From Corylus avellana (taxonomy: Eukaryota > Streptophyta > Magnoliopsida > Fagales > Betulaceae), in assembly GCF_901000735.1 (NCBI RefSeq), contig NC_081547.1, positions 6,014,001 through 6,078,000 of the forward strand: DNA of 64,000 nucleotides, in the 5' to 3' direction. The notes beneath the pieces were generated by a model, which worked only from the letters and a program-made list of their open reading frames with translations, was not told the DNA's origin and did not search any database. Positions 1 through 10,923 of the stretch are shown one piece after another. The position numbers were made by a program, and so were the translations under genes. Every line of letters starts with the position of its first letter. Within the stretch, counting starts at the first letter, position 1.

Positions 1-1923
1 TGACTTTATTTCTTCCTTTATTGATGAGAAGTTCTCCTTCAACATTTCAAATTTTTTTAGTAAAAGCTCTTTTGACCTTCTTTCCCTTTCCCTTCTCTCC
101 TGCTGAATTCGAGCTGCATGTGCCTGTAGATTTGGAAATTGGAACTTGAGGGTGTTTTTAAGGTAGTCAAATCCTAATCTGAGCTGCCTGTAATGAATCC
201 CAAAGGAAGAGTTCCACTTCTCCAGGAATTCAATTGCCTTTGAGCGCAAAACAGATGCAACAGCTGGTGGAGCAGGGAGAGGCAGATTTCTTCTGAACCC
301 AACACTCAAACTTAGTAACAGATCCAAGTTCTCAACAAGGATGGTTCTGAAAAGCTTTGACCGCATGAAGAGTTCATCAATTATGAGAAGCGTGAGATAC
401 CTTACCTGCAACAGATTATGTCAAGATCAAATCAATGTTCACCAAAGCCTTCTTTCTCTTGAAACAGCAGCAATATTGCAACGAGAATATTTAGAGGCAG
501 AGACCTCAAAACTGATAAACAAACAAATTACTCCCACCCGCAAATAACTGTAACACATAATTGTTCCAACACATCTGAAAAGCATATATTTGGGTGAATA
601 CTTGATTTTTCCCACACTAATGAAAATAATATCTAAAATCCTGTTTATAGCCTGACCAAGGATACCACAACATCATCGCAATTCACAAGCAAAGGCTTGA
701 CTCTTCAACCCACCTAACCCAACAAAAAATTATCTAAACTGCCTGGAAGCTAGATAAATTCGCAATGCCAATCTTCTGTGTAAAACGCTCAAAGAATCTT
801 AAGGACTAAAGTTCATAACCAAATGACTAGTGGTCTCACACCACCAATCTACCAGACTTTCTCAGATTTCAAAAGGATTACATTTAAACATAAGCAAAAT
901 AATGGCTCCACAACATGTTACTTCAATCCTCATCATGTGTGGCAATAAAACAGGCATTCCCCATTTCCTTCACTTTTCCCCTACAAATTTCCTGTCGCAT
1001 TTTAGCGCTTCTTAGTTCTCACAGCATTTATCCCTCTAATATTCTATTTCATGACGAATCTTAATGTGCAAACAAGTGATCACACACCAGTTCTATCAGC
1101 CAGCAAACAAAACAACTGCCAATCCTGTCAATGCTCTTGAACTAGCATTGCGAAGTCAACCGAGAAAATATGAAATTAAAAAAAATAAAATTATAGTTTC
1201 ATACAACAAAATTTATGACTCAACCAGGCAAACCAACATAAGCCATACTACCCAAGACTTTATTTTCTTCCCTTTAGTGGCATTCAGGAAAAGTAATACA
1301 TTTCAAGTTGAAGGCACTGAAAATTCAAAATCTCTTCAAGGAGTAGCCAAGGATAATTGTGAATATGAGTTGAATTCAACCAAATAGTAGAACAGAATCA
1401 AGGCAGCCAAACCAAAGAGCAGAAATTAGGGCTTTGTTATCTTGAACATTTTTTTTTTCATCAGTATTCTCAGGAATCAAACATAGGGTAATAAAACAAA
1501 CTCAAACACAAATCAATGCAAAATGATTGTCTGGAAAATCCAAATTCCAACTAGAATCAAATTCCAATGCAAAGCTTAATTATCGGCAAAAACATAGAAT
1601 TAAACCCTGTACTTATCCACACAACAATATCCATCGAAACTCATAACGGAAAAAAGAAAAACAGAAAGGCGGGATTATTATGAAACAATTAAGCGAACAA
1701 CAACTAAAGAGACAAAACGAATCCAAAAAATGAGGACCTGAGAGTGATCGCGCTTCATAAGGTCCATAAGGGTCTGGGCGGCGAGTCGGAGCTCCCGATC
1801 CGAATAGCGGACCACCGATTTGATGGCCTTGAGGAGGCGAGGGTCCACCTCCGGAGCCGTGGAGTTTGTCGCCTTCTCTATCAAAGCCCTTACCTTCCCT
1901 CCCTCTTCTCTCTCCTCCTCCAT
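1..1923 (-). CDS. UVSSA: UV-stimulated scaffold protein A homologue (UVSSA), 5' part, runs off left edge
   Basis: UVSSA helps bring repair factors to RNA polymerase II stalled at DNA damage (transcription-coupled nucleotide excision repair, nucleus). Two coding exons are visible: 1923-1738, starting at ATG 1923-1921 (MEEEREEGG...), and 405 down to 1, joined in phase 0 across a 1332-bp GT-AG intron (406-1737). The joined protein begins with an acidic stretch and then a VHS/ENTH-like helical domain: LLKAIKSVVRYSD in exon 1, then LLIIDELFMRSKLFR, LPLPAPPAVASVLR and EKWNSSFGIHYRQLRLG in exon 2. This pattern is typical of plant UVSSA N-termini. The reading frame is still open at base 1 (...SSIKEEIKS), so the gene continues to the left and the C-terminal zinc-binding region is outside the window. 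An in-frame ATG at 1956 lies upstream; I prefer 1923 because homologues start near the acidic MEEE. The intron contains nothing I recognise. Confidence 0.85.
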
Positions 1924-2181
1924 TTGCCACCAATTACTCTGATTATTCCAAAACAAAGAGGGATCGACTTTTATTTGAAAATCCCCAATTTATATGGCTC
2001 TAAACCTTTGGGGGGTTAGATGGTAAATTTAATTACATGAGTAATTCTAATTGCATGTAACTATGTAAGACACGTAGCATATAAATGTAAATCTGTTTTA
2101 CGGCTGAATAAGCCGAAAGTTATTAACTGTTATTCTCATAATTGTACGAGAATGGGGTTAGCAAAATTACTTTAACTATAT

Positions 2182-2857
2182 ATATATATATATATTTGAA
2201 GAGAAATTCATTCTGATTTCATTAATGAATAATCAAGAGCATAAAAAGCTCTTACAATTATAGAGTATAAAGCTCTAAAATTCTTAACCGAAGCTAAAGG
2301 AGTATACGACATAAATGTCAAAAATAAACAAATCTTATAATGAAATCCTATGCCGTCTATACATCTGCTAACCCATGCCCAATCTTTGGCTTATAGAACA
2401 AATCTGCTCGGTGCGGACTTAATCCAGGACATAGATAGCCATTTTCTAGGCATGAGCAAAAGCGCCACACCAAAACAAGTCCTTCTCAACCCGAAAGGTC
2501 AGAGAATTATTCACGTCTTAAGCACAAACATCAAGGCAACAAAACAAGCAAGGAAATACAGGGAAAAAACAAAACAACAGAGAAACCCACAAATACAGCA
2601 GCAACCATCAGAGCAAGGAGCGGAGGACTCTACCGATAGTGCGAAAAAAGGGCAATGAAGAGATGCGGTGGAGATCGGTAGCATAGTGGAAATGGCAGGG
2701 CAGAGTCACGACAACCGATGTGCTATGGGGCACCAAGAGAGAAAAAAAAACTCTAAGCAAAAACAAAACAAAAGGGAAAGCCGCACAAGCGGGTAGGCTT
2801 CCTCCCTCCCCCAAGCAGGGACCTACTATTTTCCTTTCCTTGATTTATTTGTGATTT
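2182..2857 (-). mobile_element. Non-LTR (LINE-derived or similar) retro-insertion with 20-bp target site duplication
   Basis: A 20-bp sequence (caaaattacttt... ending in actatat) occurs identically at 2162-2181 and 2858-2877 and brackets this 676-bp segment. Read on the minus strand the segment begins with a G-rich leader near 2820, contains no long ORF, and ends in an A/T-rich 3' tail next to (AT)n. A long perfect duplication with an A/T-rich tail is the hallmark of L1-type target-primed reverse transcription. No reverse transcriptase remains, so it is either a deleted LINE or another RNA copied by LINE machinery. The plus-strand ORF at 2350-2658 lies inside it and is not considered a gene. 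Confidence 0.65.
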
Positions 2858-2877
2858 CAAAATTACTTTAACTATAT

Positions 2878-4901
2878 CTACATTAAGAGAAATGATTTTT
2901 TGCATTTTCCTAGTATTCTTCAAGGTTATTTAGTTGATGTGGTATACTCAATCCATTTTTAAATCAATCTTAATTAAAAATAAATAAAAAATCAAAGCTG
3001 AATTGAGCATGCGAAGTTAACTGAATATGCTGAAAAAATATGAGATAAGGGAAAATAGTATTTTTAGTAATAAAATTGAGAAATAACAATAATAAGGTGG
3101 CAAAACTATCCTTATTGTGCTTAAATAGAAGTTAGAGATGCAACTTTGAAAAAAAAAAGAAAATTACAACACTAACCTTTATTGAAACAATCACAAACTC
3201 GCTCGAGTTAAGTTTCTATTCCACGATTATCGCAATCTCACTTGATGTTCCTTCACTCGATTGAACATCGAGCAAACTTAATGTTTTTAATCTCGCTTGA
3301 GACCAACAAAAAAAAAAAACCCAAAAAATACAAAAACAAAAACCAAAAAGGATAGTTGTCAAACCACCTCTAAAATTGGCCGTCAAGGAGAGCGTAATAA
3401 AAAAAGAGGTGGCTAAGCCAACCCAGGCATATTCATGCATGGTGGGGCTTTATTTATTTGTCGATCCAAGATCTCATTCGCAAGTCATAAAGGCCAAAAT
3501 AAGGATTTCTCTGTAGATTTGGGCAGCATACGATGATTCAGCTAGCCCACGTTCCAATGTGACATTTTGAGCCTGTTATGATATCCATCTTAATTACGCC
3601 ATTCCTTGAGCTGGGCCCTAATTCTTCAGCCGTCAAAGTTGATCTAATTCATGTTATAATATTATTGTCCTATTGTCATACGTTACGGTATTAACTATTA
3701 CAAATATATTCGGAATATTTTATAATTTTATAATTATTATATTTTCTTTCTTTTTCTGTCCTCATTCCACTGTAACTATTCTATTTTCTTCTTTTTCGTT
3801 TCCACAGTGATTTCTGTTGTCTTTTTCATCAATTTAGATATCACGGCTACATGGGCCAACCAGCGTCAATTATTGGATAAAAAAATAGGATGTAGGTTCC
3901 TGCCTACCCAAAATAATAAATTATTCAGAACATATGTAAAATAATGGGTAGCTTATACTCCTCTATGATATTTATAAAGACAGATCTTCTTTTGGTCCAA
4001 CTTGTCACGGTCACAATAGGACAGCCCATGTTACATATATTTGTACGTTGTCGTTTAAGATTGCAACATTCTGTGTAACACACAAGTTATATATATATAT
4101 ATATATATATAATAATTTAATTATATTTTTACAGCTAGAGTCCACCCAACATGTGGGTAAAGAAGACACCTGCTTTGCAGTTTCCCAGGTTAACGCTACC
4201 GAGACAATTCTCACTGTGCTGCATTGGGATGGTGGGAGCCCAGTTTTTTTGACTTGGCGCTCCTGACATGTGCGTTGTTTCTTTTAATTGTGGTCACAGT
4301 GGTCACCGCCATGCGCCATCTGGGCTTCCTGCTTTCTGATGATTGATTCAAAGTATTTGGTAAATTGCAATTAACTGAAATTTTTATTTTTATTTTTAGT
4401 TTTTGGTAAATTGCAATTAATCAATTTGGGCATTTAGTTGGAAAAAGAAAGAAAGAAAGAAAGAAAGAAAGGGCAAGTGGGCAGTGCGCTTACACATCAA
4501 AAACAAAAGGTGGAAAGACTGCAAACAATGCATCATTGTCATCGACAAAACAACGTAATGATTTCCTTCGGCCCTACTATGCCATCGTCCTTGCATTTCC
4601 CAGTTAAATGTAAAGTTAATAGGTAAAAAAGTTGCATATTGTTCAACAGAATTAACTTAAAAGTGAATAAAAATTACCCCTGTATTAGAGTAATAATTAT
4701 GATGAGATACCGACAACAAAGACCACGTGAACCCTGTAGCAGTCTCCCATGTCCTATCCTCTCTCTTTTACTAGGATTAAAAAAATCCAAGAAAGATTTT
4801 TCTTTTTCAACTAAACAAAAACCCAAAAAAGAAAAAAAAAAAAACAAATGGGAGGGGAAAAGCTTTCATATTTCCCACTACCGTCGCGCACGCCGCTCAG
4901 C
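2878..4901. other. Intergenic, no gene seen
   Basis: AT-rich spacer between the UVSSA start and the aspartic protease stop. It holds an (AT)n tract at about 4089-4111 and an (AAAG)n tract at about 4442-4471. No conserved ORF was recognised; the 3' UTR of the protease gene should occupy the last few hundred bases. Confidence 0.6.
4442..4471. repeat. (AAAG)n microsatellite
   Basis: About seven uninterrupted gaaa/aaag units are visible directly in the sequence. Confidence 0.9.
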
Positions 4902-6335
4902 TCACGCGCACCCACGCGGGGCAAACCCGATCCGAGAACCCGCCAAATCGTACACGACCCGGAACCCCTGCTGCTGGATATTCCCAAGAATCGACAATCC
5001 GCTCAACGTACCGGCAAACGCAAAGCAGAAGGTACCATCAGTATCCACCGGGATCAGATAATTTGTCGCCGGCAAAGACAAGTCAGCGCCTCTAAAATGC
5101 AACACCACCGTCGGTACCTTCACCTCCGTCATCCCGGACAGGTCAAAGCACGTGTCGAACAATGAAAACTCGGGTCCCCGCTTCAGATTCGATGCTCCGG
5201 CCCGGAACGCATCTCTTAAGGCTATATAAGCGGGTCGGGTTAGGCGAGTAACGGATGTGCCCGAGTCGATGATTACCCCGCCGTTTCCAGAGGGGTCGAG
5301 TTTGAACAACGAAGCGCTGATGCCAGGGATGCGTTTCCCGCCGACGCTGATCCCGAGCAGTTCGAGGTAGTAAAAGGTGTCGAGCTTGGGGTTGACGAGC
5401 AAGGAAGTAAACCGGGCGGTCCGAGAAACCGCCGAATCGCCGAACACGACTGAGGACGGCCTGGATGAGGCGGAGCGGTCCACCAAACAGTACGAGAACT
5501 TCCGGTTAAACCGGCGACCGGTCTGCGAGGGGAATGACAACTTCCCCCGGCCGAGTCCCAACAGCCCCGCAGCACCGACGAACAAGCCCTCGTTGTCGTG
5601 GCCACAACCGACCGCCACGCGCGCCACCCGGGTACGACGGAACGTCAGCGTTTCGGTGGAGAAATCGCCGAAAGTGAATGATCCATCGCCGTAGGAGACT
5701 TGATACATACAAGTCTTGCGAGAATTGCAGCCCGCAGAGTCGAGCTTGCGGCACAGTGGGGACGCACAGGAGATCCCGGCGTAGGATCTGGATTTGGTCG
5801 GATCGAAGACCGGGTCGGCCTGGGAGTAGCATTTCTTACACGGAGCGCACTGGAGCCAAACGATGTCGCTCCCAGTGTCGAGCACCATGTACATGTACTT
5901 CGGGGGTGTCCCGACGCCGATGCGCGTGAAGTACTCGCCGCTGCCCTGGGAGAGCCCGGAGATGACAGAGCTGCTAAAGCCGCCGCCCGGAAGAGGCACG
6001 CGACTCCGGTTCACGGCGGATGCGAGGGAAACCAGGTCCTTCACTCTGACAGCGTCACGTTGGAGCCTGAGGTTGAAGAGTTGCTCCGGCGTTTTGTCGA
6101 AGGACAAGGAGTCTATGTGGTGCAACTGGAGGGTCGTGGTGGATGAATCCGGGTCGGTTTCGGTGAAGTCCGGCATGAAGGAGGCCGACTCGGCCCATGA
6201 GAGGGTGTGCTGGGTGCTAAGGAGCGGGTTGAGGACAAGGGTTTGGTACTGAAGTGGTGAGGCTGAGGAAGAAGCGGAAAGAAAGATGAGAATGGTGAGG
6301 AGAGAGAAGGCAGCATTTCTTGGTGGGGGTTCCAT
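4902..6335 (-). CDS. APF2: Secreted A1-family aspartic protease, APF2-like (nepenthesin type)
   Basis: Intronless ORF of 477 aa. Residues 1-26 form a hydrophobic signal peptide (FSLLTILIFLSASSSA), followed by a propeptide to about residue 130. The first catalytic motif is DTGSD at 153-157 and the second is DSGT at 357-360. The flap tyrosine lies in YGDGS (215-219). Cysteine-rich segments near 163-210 form the nepenthesin-type insert. The C-terminus (...IGFAPRGCA) is typical of plant A1B proteases. Length and motifs match Arabidopsis aspartyl protease family protein 2 (AT1G01300) and its relatives, which act in the secretory pathway or apoplast; the exact substrate is not known. No catalytic residue is missing. 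The coding region is GC-rich compared with its AT-rich surroundings, which is why several long antisense shadow ORFs exist here. The next gene upstream in Arabidopsis is CNX3, as in this window. Confidence 0.92.
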   Translation of the reverse strand: MEPPPRNAAFSLLTILIFLSASSSASPLQYQTLVLNPLLSTQHTLSWAESASFMPDFTETDPDSSTTTLQLHHIDSLSFDKTPEQLFNLRLQRDAVRVKDLVSLASAVNRSRVPLPGGGFSSSVISGLSQGSGEYFTRIGVGTPPKYMYMVLDTGSDIVWLQCAPCKKCYSQADPVFDPTKSRSYAGISCASPLCRKLDSAGCNSRKTCMYQVSYGDGSFTFGDFSTETLTFRRTRVARVAVGCGHDNEGLFVGAAGLLGLGRGKLSFPSQTGRRFNRKFSYCLVDRSASSRPSSVVFGDSAVSRTARFTSLLVNPKLDTFYYLELLGISVGGKRIPGISASLFKLDPSGNGGVIIDSGTSVTRLTRPAYIALRDAFRAGASNLKRGPEFSLFDTCFDLSGMTEVKVPTVVLHFRGADLSLPATNYLIPVDTDGTFCFAFAGTLSGLSILGNIQQQGFRVVYDLAGSRIGFAPRGCA

Positions 6336-6769
6336 TGGAGAGAGAGAGAGTGAGGGTCTGAGAAAGAGTAGGGGGTGAGGGCGGCTTAAATAAATAATGG
6401 AAAAGAGCGAGCGACAGTGGTGAGTGTGGAGAAAGGCGGTTCTGGAGTGGAGTTAACAGATTCATTTTAGCATCGCAGTTGTCGTTTTGGGTTTGGCTGT
6501 GATTGTGTACGGTTCTACCGGTTATCGTGCTTCCGTGGGTGGGGATCCACTCTACTCTCTTGTGAATCCTCCATGCCACTTCACGTTTTGCCCAATTCCC
6601 AAATGACCAACTAGGCGGCCAGTAAGTGATTGAATCATAACCGTCCGATTTTTGTATATTTGTCTCTTGCTTTTTTTTTTTTCTCGAAATGTTTGTAGTT
6701 GGATACAAGGAAAAGGAAAGAATCTTATAATTTCACGATAAATCACGACTATGCGATTTTTATTTGTTA

Positions 6770-6771
<2 letters not shown>

Positions 6772-6815
<44 letters not shown>
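6772..6815. repeat. (AT)n microsatellite
   Basis: More than 20 uninterrupted AT units, upstream of the aspartic protease gene. Other (AT)n tracts of 19 to 33 bp lie near 2177, 4089, 10889, 55149 and 61820. Confidence 0.95.
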
Positions 6816-6817
<2 letters not shown>

Positions 6818-6904
6818 CTCACTATGTTAAAAATAATAAAGATAATGTAATTTTATAAGAGTAGTGAATGTAAATGTTTAATGCCAAATTACTCATAATT
6901 TTTT

Positions 6905-7427
6905 GGGTTAAATACCTAATACCCCATGGAGTTTAGGAACTTTATTTTTACTTCCTTAGGATTTTATTTTTATCACAGGACCTCCTGGGGTTTTGATAAA
7001 GGACTAACTTAGTCCATTCGTTAGTTGACTGTTAGTTGATCGTTAAGACTGACACGTGGACCAATCAGATGTTGACATGTGGCACTTATTTAATTTATTT
7101 TTTTAAAATTAAAAAAAAAAAAAAAAAAAAATTGGGGTGGCTCGGCCACCCCCTTGGGCTCCAAGGCCACCCCCAAATGGCCAAGAGCCACCCCCAATTT
7201 TTTTTCCTTTTCTTTTTTAAATACATTTTTTATTTTTTTTAAAAAAAATTAAATAAATGCCACGTGTCAACATTTGATTGGTTCACGTGCCAGTTTTAAC
7301 GGTCAACTAACGGATGGACTAAGTTAGTCCTTTATCAAAACCCCAGGGAGATCCTGTGATAAAAATGAAATATCAGAGAGATAAAAATAAAGTTTCTAAA
7401 CCCCATGGGGTATTAGGTATTTAACCC
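6905..7427. mobile_element. Palindromic foldback MITE, MULE-like, copy 1
   Basis: About 200 bp at each end are near-perfect reverse complements: the left end starts gggttaaatacctaatacccc and the right end closes ggggtattaggtatttaaccc. The centre is a poly(A)/poly(T) run around a short GC-rich 'gccaccccc' palindrome. The 9 bp on either side (taatttttt / tattttttt) match at 8 of 9, which fits the 9-bp target duplication of Mutator-like elements. No transposase is encoded; the ORFs inside are artefacts. Confidence 0.8.
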
Positions 7428-7514
7428 TATTTTTTTTTTTTCTCTTCCGCTATAATTTTTGTATTTTATATTTTTTCACAAATTTGAATATTGTATCATA
7501 GCTTTATTATATTT

Positions 7515-7616
7515 TGACATGTTCACACAAGGGAAGGAGGAGAAAGAATTCAAACTAATGACCTTCACTTCATAAGGTGTGTTTCACAGTCAATTGAGCT
7601 ACCCCTTGAAGACTAA
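7515..7616 (-). mobile_element. tRNA-derived SINE with 13-bp target site duplication
   Basis: On the minus strand the element begins ...GGGGTAGCTCAATTGA, which matches a tRNA/pol III A box. About 35 bp further on a degenerate B box is seen (AGTTTGAATTC). It ends in a short A-rich tail. The 13-bp sequence ctttattatattt flanks it exactly at 7502-7514 and 7617-7629. Together these show a short, fairly young SINE insertion. Confidence 0.75.
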
Positions 7617-7908
7617 CTTTATTATATTTCAATATTATTTAAAGGATATGTTTTGAGTAGAAAGTGCATATTTTTAATTAATATTTAACTAGTTATATCA
7701 GCTTACTTGATTTTTAGTGAAATTAATGATTTGGCGAAGCCTAGCCGTCATTTAACAAGAGTTTCATCATTATTAACTCATTCTGTTCATATACACTCAT
7801 ATTTGACATTTTTGGATTGACATGCTCTTTGATAAGGGCTTCTGTTCATCATTTTGGAGATTGGACAAGAGAAAATGTCGTTAAAATTTTATTTTATTTA
7901 TTTTTATT

Positions 7909-8316
7909 GGGTTAATAATATTTTTGGTATTTGGGTTTTGAAGTTTTTTAACTTTTCTCCCTAGATTTTAAAATATGACAAAATTAATACATTAAATTTT
8001 GAGAAAGACCGAAACACTACTTTCAGTTTGAAAAATTATATGGGGGGTGGTTAAATCACCCCAGCCACCCCTAGTTTGACCTTAAGGAGCCACCCCCAAG
8101 GCCGGTCTGGGGGGCTCAAGGGCCATGGGGATGGTTTCGGCCACTCCCTTTTTGGCCCTTTTGAGCCACCCCTAAGGTCAAACTAGGGGTGGCTCCTCAT
8201 AGAATTTTTCAAATTGGTTTTTTTCAAAATCTAAAGTATTAGATTTATATTTTTTAAAATCTAGGAAAAAAAATAAAAACATTAAAATTCAGGTACCAAA
8301 AAAAAGTTATTAACCC
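7909..8316. mobile_element. Palindromic foldback MITE, MULE-like, copy 2
   Basis: The ends are inverted (gggttaataat... and ...agttattaaccc), and the two arms fold over about 180 bp, including the GC-rich core 'gccacccctagtttgacctt' and its reverse complement. Flanking 9-mers at 7900-7908 (atttttatt) and 8317-8325 (atttttaat) match at 8 of 9. It resembles the element at 6905 in architecture but differs in sequence. Confidence 0.78.
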
Positions 8317-8424
8317 ATTTTTAATATATATACGGTCTAATAAAAGAAAATAAAATCTTTACTATAAGATATCTAATTTTCATTTCAATTAAAATGAAGA
8401 ATGAATAGACCCTTACCCCCACCT

Positions 8425-8646
8425 GGATCCTCAATTTCAAATAAAATAGAGAGAAATCAATTGTTTTCAGAGAGACAATTTTGTTATTTTCTTTTTACAA
8501 AAATATCTTCTTAAAACAAATAAATTATTTGAAATGGATCTTCCATTTCAAATAAAATGGAGAGAAATCAATTGTTTTTAAAGAGACAATTTTGTCATTT
8601 TCTTTTTACAAAAATATCCTCCTAAAACAAATAAATTATTTGAAAT
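8425..8646. repeat. 111-bp tandem duplication
   Basis: Two adjacent copies, 8425-8535 and 8536-8646, each starting ggatc and containing 'agagaaatcaattgtttt' and 'acaaataaattatttgaaat'. They differ at only a few positions, which points to a fairly recent local duplication. Confidence 0.85.
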
Positions 8647-8649
8647 TAA

Positions 8650-10886
8650 GACGATATTTCTCACTTACCCTCGTATCATATCATAATTAGTACCAAAATT
8701 GAGCGGCTCAAATTTTTAGGAAAGGGTTGGAAATGGGGGTAGCAGTGGATGACAGAAATGCCCTTGGGCTCATGTGGAAGGACAACTATCCTATTTTCCT
8801 ATCCTTATTTATTTGCTTTTGTTGGTGAAAGTTGGGTTTGTATTAACTGTAATGAATGCTAAAATCACTTGGAACTCGGGAGTTGAGCTGGCCGCTAAGA
8901 TCCCGGGAGTGAACGGTGAAGTGATTTCCTGTGTGCCATCTTTGTTAACCATGCTGTTCCTTTATCTATCCTCCGACGGCCAAAAACATTCTCGCGATAG
9001 TAACCGTTGATTCAGAATTATGTGACAGAAGATGTGACGTGGACGACAACCAACATGTGTTTGTTAAAAGTATTATCTTATTTGGAGGATATGGAATTTA
9101 TTATTATTATTACAATAATAATACGAAAACATAATTCTAATATAATATCCACAACCAATGAATGTTGTTAGCACTAAAGCAACTTTGTTCTTTTCCTTCA
9201 ATCAAGTTTACTTAATTGGTTCGTTTTAAATGCCTTGCAAATAAAGAAAGACTGCTTAAGGACTCAGGAGTGCTCAACTTTATAAAAATTTCCCATCAAA
9301 TTTTAGGCTGATAAGCCAATACAACCCTATTTAAACATGTACAATGAATAGTTAGACCGGAAGTAGAAGACAAAGACATCAAAGAACATGTAAATTACAA
9401 ATCCTATGTTTTCCTAAAAAGCCATAACCACTACCTAGTATTTTCCACAATGCCTCTCTTAATTACCAAATTATTAAAATATTAATTTAACTATTTAATT
9501 AATATTTTAATACTCTAAAATACTTGACTCTTGAACAAGTTGACTTAAAAAAAAAAAAAAAAAAAAACTTATTCTCGAATCATTATTTATGTTGCCCTTT
9601 TTGGATGAATCAATTAACATATATTGATTGCCACTAATCTCGCACGCGTTTATTTGACTTAAAACCATGAGAATTTCCATGTTGCCATTCATTACTACTG
9701 TATATTATATGGGGTGTCCAAAAGTGACAGCACAGAAATCAGAATGATAGAAATACGGATGAGTTCAGTGGAAAAGCATGCCCCTTGCAATACTGTTGAT
9801 GTTTCTCCATGACTCCTGTGTACCATTTGCTATGATTCCTATCTTCCAACCGACCACCCAACTCTTGTGTTCTTTTTTCCTTTTATTTCTTGCTTTTCAA
9901 AAAGGTTGTTTTAATGTTCTGTAACATATTTTTTTAGACTAATTATAATTCCTACCTTAATTAACACAATTTAGCACATAGGTTAGTGTAAGGTAATGAG
10001 TTTAAGACTTGCTATTCCTTTAACTCTTGTTTATTATTTGTCCAACTCTTTTAAAAATTTACTATTGAATTTGTATGACAGATTCAATAATAAATTTGAA
10101 TATATATATGGAGTTTGATCGGGGTTGAACTCCATTAGTTAGGCTCAAAGTAGCTTAATAAAATGAATCAAAAGCCCATAAAGGGATACTTAGGGGTTAG
10201 GTTTGAATCTTTATAAGTTAAAAAAATCCTATAATTTTGCAATGATTTCGTAAGTGATGATTTTAATTAAGGGAATTTTTAAGAATAAAAACCCTAGTTT
10301 CACAAACTCTAACGTGGTTAAGGTGTTATCTGTTTTGGCACGTTGACTCGTGGATTTATCTCAAAAATATTCTTAATTTTTTAGTAAAATATAAAATAAT
10401 TATAATGGCTAATAAGATAGTGTTGCTAAGTTCAATGGATGGAGTATATGTTGAGCTGCATTAAATTTCCGCAGAATGCGAATTCCTCCGGATTTTGATG
10501 TAACTGAGTAGGTAGGACATTAGTGGATGTGGATGTATACAAAAAGAAAGGTAGTACATTTATGTGAAGCAGGTAAAATAATCAATTATACAACCTGTGT
10601 TAGGTCCCGATTCTGAAAGTAGATAAGGTAGGTAGCTAAGCATCACTTCACATTATGGACAGAATGAATTTGATAGCATTGGAAAAAATAAATGCAAAAC
10701 TTCATAAAACTCTACCAAGTTCCACTCTTTGTGATATTATTTTTCTTAAGTTATAACTCTTAATTAAAGGTATTAAATTTTCAATTTTTTTTCAATTACT
10801 CTATTTTATTAGGATTTTTCGTTAATTTTTGTCAAAATATTTAAAATACCCATATTTTTTTAATAAAAAAATTGCAAATATGTTTG

Positions 10887-10923
<37 letters not shown>

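Noticed and set aside
2350..2658. 102-aa plus-strand ORF
   Set aside because: Lies within the retro-insertion, on the opposite strand, low complexity.
5377..6252. Several long ORFs antisense to the aspartic protease (for example 5700-6146 +)
   Set aside because: Shadows of a GC-rich coding exon; no domain and no splice context.
7036..7242. 68-aa ORF
   Set aside because: Runs across the poly(A)/poly(T) centre of a palindromic MITE.
8774..9010. 78-aa ORF with a hydrophobic start
   Set aside because: No family resemblance, no exon partners, intergenic AT-rich surroundings.
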